NCBI GenBank assembly: GCA_025765595.1
Contig: JAIVFH010000009.1
Location: forward strand, 248,001-312,000
DNA: 64,000 nucleotides
Direction: 5' to 3'
Source: Obelidium mucronatum
Lineage: Eukaryota > Chytridiomycota > Chytridiomycetes > Chytridiales > Chytriomycetaceae
The translations under genes were made by a program, and so were the position numbers. Positions 58,001-64,000 of this stretch are shown here, one piece after another. The notes under the pieces are model-generated. The model was not told the origin of the DNA, made no database searches, and saw only the letters and a list, made by a program, of their open reading frames with translations. Position 1 is the first letter of the stretch. Every line of letters begins with the position of its first letter.

Positions 58001-58921
58001 GTTTTACTTTCAGCCTTTTTGCAACAGATACTAGAAAGCGGAGAATCCGGCTGATTCTGGCAGATGGAATGGGAACAGCGAGCTGGGCAGTGAAGAATAG
58101 CTAGGAAAGTTTGCAGAAAGCGCTGTGGTGGAGAAGTGGGGGGTTACCTTCAACATCAATTGCAATGCCACAGATTGCAATCGGACGATACGGGAATCGG
58201 TTTTGCAAGCTTTGGGTTGAGCAATGTGCATTTATTTACTATCCATTTATTTAATTATTTATTAATAATAAACAGCTATTTTCCTTATTTTATCCATTTT
58301 TTGTGACTTATTCTTGAGTTTTAGTGATGGTTGGGGGGTAGCGGCCTGTGAACCAGTGGCTTGTGGCTCGTTCCCACATAAAAAGGTACAAAGCGGCCTG
58401 CTCACAGGCCGTGGCACAAGCCGCAAGTGGCTCGTTTGCGGCTCGTCAACAGGTCGCAAGCAGCCCGTGAGCGGCTCGTGACGCGACCGGTATCGCGACT
58501 CGCGAGGTCCGGCTCGCTTCCCCAATTGCGCTGCCAAGTCCCCATGTCTGTTGCTGAAGTTGTTGCCAAAGCCAAAGGACGCACCGGCACCCAAGACAAG
58601 TTCATTAGTCAAGTGAAAGAAGTTGGTATCCGCTTTTCTTTCCTGACGCAGGATCAAGAGCCACCAATGACCAAAACTCTTGCTGCTGCAACCCTGTCAA
58701 AGGAATTCCCCAACTTTGGAAATACTGTGGAAATTTTTTGGGCTTATGTTGGAGTCTTCTTTGCTGATTTGGAATTCCAAAGAGTAAGTTTTTATTTTAG
58801 TATCAGTCCTTTATTTAATTATACTAGCTCTTTCCAAAAACGTACACAAGCTACTTTGACTCTTCTCTTACAGCAATGTTGGGAAGCACATGTCAAAGTT
58901 CAATGCAAGATTGGTCCCTAG
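55100..58921 (+). pseudogene. Plus-strand gene remnant inside the TIR element
   Basis: Separate plus-strand pieces: 55160-55340 (TPADTNATKIAKKATARAARQ, charged), 55417-55869 (Pro/Ala/Thr/Lys-rich, disordered), 55870-55975 (VSWFTKNKYIFDDSVLV, globular), and 58543-58921 (MSVAEVVAKAKGRTGTQDKF, with an intron near 58780-58873). Their order, divergent from the CxC gene, resembles the CxC-plus-companion layout at 46443-50555. No domain is recognised and continuity over 56000-58500 is not shown. Confidence 0.4.
56000..58540. other. AT-rich, partly repetitive interior of the TIR element
   Basis: Multiple tandem-like TTTTTGCATTTTGCANAATGC units occur at 56100-56230 and again in inverted orientation at 56640-56745 (GCAGAAATAG, TTTGCAAAAAGAGCA). 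GAGAGAAAGAGAAAGC motifs recur three times at 56850-57040. No protein-coding gene is supported. The degenerate block at 58325-58520 is described with its partner at 50730. Confidence 0.5.
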
Positions 58922-59470
58922 GCATCAAATATATAGTTGGAGTACTACAGGTTTTCAAGATGTTGAAAAGTACTTTCAAGGGTACCAGGAGGGAGTGTTG
59001 GGAAATTCTTGGAAGAGGCAACCTGTTCAGAAGAAATCCATGTGATATTTTGAGTGTTGTTTTTCTTCAATTTTTCTTTGATTTTTCTTTGATTTTTCTT
59101 AGTTTTTTTTGAATTTTCCTTGGATTTTTGGATTTTTCTTCGATTTTTGCATAGTTGTATAAAAAAATCATGGAAAATTTTATTTACCCTTTAAATGCAT
59201 TTATTTTAGATGTTTTACATTCAATAGTGCTAACAGGGCCCCAATAGGAGTCCTACTAGGAGTTGTATTAAAGCCATTTGGTTTTCAATTGGCAGAGCAA
59301 AATGCTGTTACGAGTCCTACTAGGAGCAGACAAATGCTACTAGGAGCGGTCCTATTTGCTCATTTGCAATTAGGAGCGCTACTAGGGCCCCTAATCGGCC
59401 CTGATTAGGCTCCGAGTTGGACAACATCCTAATTGGACCCGAATCGGACCCCGAATCGCACGTGCCGCTC

Positions 59471-60159
59471 AGACCCCGCACTGGGAACGGGTAGATATTG
59501 ATCCGACCCTAGGAGTGTCGGTTTATCCATAACTGAACTCTATATTTTATTGGTGTAATATGCACATTGGAAGGAACCGGAATGGAACGGGTAGATATTG
59601 ACCTGACCTCCCGGCGACTGAGATTGTGTATGGCGCAATTTATAGATTTATCTTCTCTTTTCCTGAAACGGGAGCGAAGCGAAGCGACCCAACCGCCATC
59701 CCTCACACAATCTGCGGCCCGCGCCGAACCACACACCCATCCCTTATTCCCCTCAAAAAAAAAAAAACCAGCAGGATAACATGAGTGCAATAAAGAATGG
59801 GTCTGTGGTTCAGCGCAGGCCACCGACACTCCCACGGGGACCCCTCCCGGGAGCGTCGGATCCCAAAACTGAACTCTATATTTTATTGATAAAAAATCAG
59901 ATTAGGAGCGATGAAAAAACACGGTTTTTTCAATCGGAAATCCTAATGGAGCCCCAATAGGCTCTGAATTGCTCTCAGTCCAATTCAGATCCAATACGCC
60001 CCCTTTGACAGAAGAGAAAAGATTTGTGGAGGCAGCAGGGGTGTGTTCTAAAGACACCTTTTTTAGGTTTTGGGTGAACTTATACTTTTCCTCTTATACT
60101 TTTTGATGAAGGGAAAGCGGAAATGAAAATTGGCTGGTAAACTGTATTTATTGTACTGG
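59471..60159. other. Spacer with direct repeats and hairpins
   Basis: A 22-bp sequence at 59531-59552 recurs exactly at 59868-59889, and an 18-bp sequence at 59484-59501 recurs at 59584-59601. A hairpin-like CCCACGGGG...CCTCCCGGGAG stretch lies at about 59833-59853, and more CTAATAGGAG units at 59900-59990. No gene seen. Confidence 0.6.
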
Positions 60160-60363
60160 TTACACTTGTTGTGTTACTAGCTCAAAAGAATAGTGTAGAG
60201 TAGATAAGACTCTGGGCAGAATGTGGTACTGTTTGTTTCAAAAAGAAAGACCCAAAGTATAAATGAACGTTAGAACAACAACAAAATAAACTACCAGCAT
60301 CCAAATTTACAAACTTACGATTATTATCGGCATCACCGTGTTGGTTGCTCCAAAAGGAGGCAT
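60160..60363 (-). CDS. Possible very small hydrophobic protein (37 aa), two exons
   Basis: Minus strand: exon 60319-60363 (MPPFGATNTVMPIII), intron GTAAGT...ACAG (60229-60318), exon 60160-60228 (YHILPRVLSTLHYSFELVTQQV, then TAA). Splice sites are canonical and the frame is kept. One hydrophobic segment spans the splice point, as in tiny membrane-complex subunits, but I cannot name it. A gene this short could be chance; the splice sites are the main support. Confidence 0.35.
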
Positions 60364-60944
60364 ATGGACCAATAGTGCTGGGTTCGTGGACCTGGCAATT
60401 TATGTTGATTGAATAATAATCGAGACCCTTCGGTCATTTGTGTGTTCTTGAATTTCTTGAATTAGAATCAAATCGGAAGCCGACGAAAGAAGCGAGATTT
60501 GGCAGAAGTCGGACAGGAGCGTGACAAAGTTGAGAACTTGAACGCAAGGACTGGATAACCGAGTTCTGGTCGCGAAAAGGCCAGGGGAATGCGGAGCCAT
60601 CGTTCAAGATTCTATCTTTTGAGATGGTTTTGTGATGATTCAAGGGGGAAAAGTGGCTGGTTTTATAGACTTTTCTGATCTGAAATGACACGACTTTCGA
60701 CATGAAATAAATTCTTTGGAAAATTTTCCCCCTTGTTCTCATCGGTTTTCGTAAATAATAAGGGGCATCCTTTCACATTAATTGATTTTGTGTTGAGTAG
60801 ATAAGTATGGCATTCGAAATTGGGTTGGGTCTTTCTTTTTGAGACAAACAGTAATTTTGGACTTGTGCTAGCATTGTGAGAAGTTTTCAACGACAGCTTT
60901 TTGAAAACAATGGAATAGGTATATTTCAAAACATAAAGCACTGT
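60364..60944. other. Spacer between the small ORF and RBR copy 2
   Basis: Contains the presumed promoter of the 37-aa ORF and the 3' flank of the RBR gene. Overlapping ORFs of 60-100 codons on the minus strand have no motifs. Nothing is called. Confidence 0.4.
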
Positions 60945-62650
60945 TCACTTCTTCATGTCCCAACTAAGCTTCTCCTCATCAATATCTCTCATAGCCGACT
61001 CCAGCAGAACCTCTCTTCTCTTTTTGACATATCCCATTTTGTCAATGATTTTTATCCGCAGCCCTTCCGGCCCTTCCACACTTTCAGGAGTAAACTCTGA
61101 TTCCAGTAGCCCAGAGAGCTCTTCCACCGCACTTTCTAAGTCCTGCTGATTCTGTTCGAATATAATAGTCGCATTGACGTCACGAACAAGGTAGAACGCA
61201 AAGCAGTAAGTCCACTTTAGGGTATGTCTTGATGAAATGAGGATTTCTTTGGACTCTTTCATAAACTGAGAATCAATCCAAGATAAGTGGGCGTTTTCTT
61301 GAAGTTCCATAATGATTGTTTCGAGTTTTTCCGAGAGGTTTTGATCAAGTTTAGCGCTCTGATCGTGATTGTAGTACCGGGTAAAGTACTGAATGGCCAA
61401 TTTGTTAAAAACATATTGACAACAAAAATTAAAACAAGATGGATAACTTGCATGAAGATATCGCTCAAGCGATTTACGCGCTATGGTTTTTGTAGAATCT
61501 GCCTGAACCTTGTCTTCTTCTTTCATATCCTTTTCCCACAAAGCGCAAGAGTGTTTGTAATTTAAGGGAAACTCTCCCATACACACCCAACAAAAACTAT
61601 TTGATGCAAAACCAGTTAAACAAGGCTCATCATTTGGGATGGATAAATGACTTAACTGGTGATTGCACTTGCGGCAATGAAGATGGTTACATCCTCCATT
61701 CTTTTCAATCGGAGCATCGCACTTTGGGCTATAAAGATCCTTAGAACAGCAATGATGGAAGCAAAAACACTGGTCATTTACCAATCTTTTGTGTTCGCAT
61801 TTATCCAATTTGCAGTTTCGGAATCATCAACACACTTTTTGAGCCACATCTTTACTACTGAGCAAGGAGTAGGTAAATGATTCTGAAGAGAGCATCCAAA
61901 GCAAAACACATTTCCGCAAGAGCAGGAAACAACAGGATCAAGCTTGTAGGCGTCACCACGGTTGCGCGATTTAGACGACGCACCAAGGCATTCAATCGCC
62001 ATTTGACAGTTGGGGGCGGGGCACCAAGCAAGCGATTTAGAACATTGAACAAAGTGGTCGAGCAGCAGCGAAAGGTATTTTGAGTGGACTGCCGGATCAA
62101 CAATAGACTCGACTGTCGCTTGGTCAACCACCAAGGAGCACGACGCATCCAGGCACTGGATGTGCGCTGATTCGCCCTGATCGACAATTTTTGTAGTCAG
62201 GTACTCCTTATAGCAGTTCTTGCAGAAGCGGTGTTGGCACGCCAAGGCCAGCGGACTTGCGTCGGTGTCGAAGCACACGGGACACTCGTCCCACGCCGCT
62301 GCGGGCGCCTCGGCGGCCGACCAATCAGAGGCGCCGCCCAGCGCGGCATCGACGGCGCGCTCAATGTTCCACTGCGCCGCAACAAGCAGCGCCGCGGCGC
62401 GCGGGGCGTCGCACGCCGCCGTGGCGGCCACGCGGGCGACCAGCGCCGCGCGAAGGCCGGCGACCTGCGGCTTAGTCAGCACCGATGCGGGCGCCAGGCC
62501 ATGCGCCGGTTGCGCCGGATCGCCGGCGTCGTCGCACGAGCTGGCGCCGCTGCTTGCGAACCCGGCGTCCGAGTCGGCGTCGTCCATGTCGCAGTCGCTG
62601 TCGTAAAAGTCGGAAGCGTCGTCTTCGTCGGAGAAGTCGCCTGCAAGCAT
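60945..62650 (-). CDS. RBR E3 ubiquitin ligase, Ariadne-like (copy 2)
   Basis: Exons on the minus strand: 61782-62650, 61657-61728, 61452-61596 and 60945-61388 (509 aa). An acidic, very GC-rich N-terminus (SDEDDASDFYDSDCDMDD) is followed by RING1 (CPVCFDTDASPL, CQHRFCKNC), IBR (WCPAPNCQMAIE, CSCGNVFCFGC) and RING2 (CPKCDAPIEKNGGCNHLHC) with the catalytic Cys in GGCNH, then the Ariadne domain (SWIDSQFMKESKEIL). Two introns (60 and 63 bp) are multiples of three and remain open if retained. The last uses a GC donor (CAT|GCAAGT, 61451); the paralogue has a GT intron at the same YLH codon. Confidence 0.9.
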
Positions 62651-62946
62651 TTGGTTGTTTTGGTGGAGACTTTTTTTGGTGGTGGTTATAACATGATTCC
62701 AAGCTCACAGCTTAACCACACTGGCCAAGTGATTCTTGACTACATTTTGAAGAATCGAGAATGAATAGTCCAACCGTGCCTGCTGTTCTCACTCTCCGTC
62801 AACATTGAATCCATCAACCCCTCCCCCTTGTCGTTCACCCGCCATGTCTCACTCCCCAAGTATTGATATTCGCAGATGACTTTTTTCAGAAGTTCCATAT
62901 GTTGCAGCGATAATGTTTACTTTATTTATCTTTATTTGTACATCAA
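62651..62946. promoter_or_regulatory. Divergent promoter region between RBR copy 2 and the seven-TM gene
   Basis: About 296 bp between divergent starts, AT-rich next to a GC-rich first exon. No specific motif can be assigned. Confidence 0.4.
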
Positions 62947-64000
62947 ATGACTCTGCTTGGACTGCCCCTTCTTCTCCTGCTGCCGCATGTATTCGGCTTC
63001 ATCCAGAGTCTGGTATACTCGATCTTAATTTTTTTGGTGTCGTGCCTAATAGTTCTCTCATTACAAGACGCCGCAAGATGCCAGTGCCTGTGTTGGCGTC
63101 CTTGCTAACTCTTATGTCAAACTGCAAATGTCATCTCTAGTTCAAACACCGGCCGTTACTAGTATTCTTGGTATATATTTCGGTTTTATTAAGTTGAGCG
63201 TTACTTGTTGACCGTTGAATTGGGAAATTGCCACAGTATATGCTCTCACAGATGAAGAACGCTTCCTGAACCCGAACACCGGCCGTGCGGAACTGGTAAG
63301 GCCCAGATTCATGTCTCGCCTGATCTTTTGTTTCTTTTAATGCTTTCTTTGCTGCTTTTGAAAGTGCGGTCCTGGCAAATATTGCGCTGCACAATTCATT
63401 GTACAAGACATTACCGCCTTCAACCACCCTTACTTAAATTTGGCTGTTCAATTCAACTCCTCGCATGACGCTGATATCTGGAGAAAGACGTTTACTTTTG
63501 AGCAAACCGGTCTCTATTGCATTGTCGTTGAGACAAACACACCCGACGAAATTATTCCATTATCGTTTGGTCTCGATGCTTCTTTTGAGGCTCCTTACGG
63601 AAAGCTTCCCGGATCTGATTATCCAAAACTAGGGGTTTGTATATTTTATTTTTGTCGCTTGAAGAAGGCCATTATCTCACTCCATTTGTGACTCAGCTGT
63701 TTTTGGGACTTTCGATTACATACCTGGTCATTGGGGCAATCTGGAGTTTTCGTACATGGATGTTTTACCACGACATTCTACAGCTCCAGCACTACATTTC
63801 AGCGGTGACGTTCTTTTTGATGGTTGAAATGGCCTTCAATTACGTGAGATATTTATGCCTCTTCTGTTCTCGTTCTGACATGGATTCTTGATGTGCAGGG
63901 ATATTATGAAGAATACAACATGGCAGGAGAACCCCATTCCTTTCTTCTTGTAATGGTGGTTGTTTTGAATGCCGCCCGAAACTCAATTTCTTTTTTTATG
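62947..64000 (+). CDS. Ptm1/GPR107-like (lung seven-TM receptor family) membrane protein, 5' part
   Basis: Exons 62947-63012, 63053-63170, 63237-63295, 63365-63634, 63697-63843 and 63899 to beyond the window. The start gives a clear signal peptide (MTLLGLPLLLLLPHVFGF). A luminal domain with Cys pairs follows, then KLPGSDYPKLG and TM helix 1 (LGLSITYLVIGAIWSF), DILQLQHYISAVTFFLMVEM (family signature around TM2), and GYYEEYN. These match the Golgi/endosomal Ptm1, GPR107 and TMEM87 family. The first intron would be only 40 bp, so exon one is the least certain part. Confidence 0.85.

Larger units (their letters stand above)
53408..59470. mobile_element. 6.06-kb element with terminal inverted repeats and CTATTAGGAG-type subterminal repeats
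   Basis: The ends are inverted repeats: left GAGCGGCACG-CGCGATTCGG at 53408-53427; right 59451-59470 reads as its complement with one change, and similarity extends further inside (TCCGATTC). Both subterminal regions (53470-53670, 59225-59440) consist of degenerate CTAATAGGAGCYCC units. It contains a truncated CxC gene (minus) and a plus-strand gene remnant (55100-58921). No matching TSD was found, so it is old or the boundary is a few bases off. Confidence 0.75.

Noticed and set aside
62220..62764. Three plus-strand Arg/Ala-rich ORFs opposite RBR copy 2
   Set aside because: Shadows of the GC-rich first exon of the RBR gene on the minus strand.

Overview
The window is nuclear DNA of an early-diverging fungus, most likely a chytrid (Chytridiomycota). 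The evidence is short GT-AG introns of about 48-80 bp in nearly every gene, fungal housekeeping genes (ARPC1, RPS23, CMS1, YPD1, MetAP2, cytosolic-type pyrophosphatase), and a family of F-box-like proteins with plant-style LRRs. I know that last pattern mainly from chytrid genomes; the placement is inference, not a database result.

Region by region. 1-8.2 kb: the 3' end of ARPC1 (its upstream intron filled with GC hairpins), a RasGAP (minus), mitochondrial methylmalonate-semialdehyde dehydrogenase, and an F-box/FBA protein. 8.2-11.5 kb: a Smr-domain protein and two tandem paralogous coiled-coil proteins. 11.5-17.1 kb: an F-box/ankyrin gene and, beside it, a decayed paralogue split by a hAT transposon with intact 8-bp target duplication. 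17.1-26.9 kb: a small membrane protein, a WD-repeat/coiled-coil protein, a universal stress protein, an LRR protein, a mitochondrial J-protein and MetAP2 on a 62-bp divergent promoter, and a second LRR protein. 27-29.6 kb: inorganic pyrophosphatase and an ataxin-3-like Josephin protease, both carrying single-base frameshifts. 29.6-35.2 kb: a phosphorelay neighbourhood made of a MASE1-like sensor fused to a degenerate histidine-kinase core and two intact receiver domains, CMS1, and the HPt protein YPD1. 35.3-42.1 kb: RPS23, a coiled-coil protein, an RBR ubiquitin ligase, two head-to-tail LRR genes and tRNA-Lys(CTT). 42.1-60 kb: a transposon island holding a broken large transposase with exonuclease-like segment, CxC cysteine-cluster genes of the type associated with KDZ transposons, an unassigned companion gene, a long inverted repeat, and a 6.1-kb element with terminal inverted repeats. 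60.1-64 kb: a possible 37-residue gene, a second RBR ligase, and the 5' part of a Ptm1/GPR107-like seven-TM protein that runs off the window.

Two themes recur. Protein degradation and adaptor genes are unusually dense: seven F-box-like genes (one broken), two RBR ligases and a Josephin protease with a ubiquitin-interacting motif. GC-rich hairpin families with GAA loops sit in introns and spacers. Several genes also begin with very GC-rich 5' coding exons in an otherwise AT-rich background.
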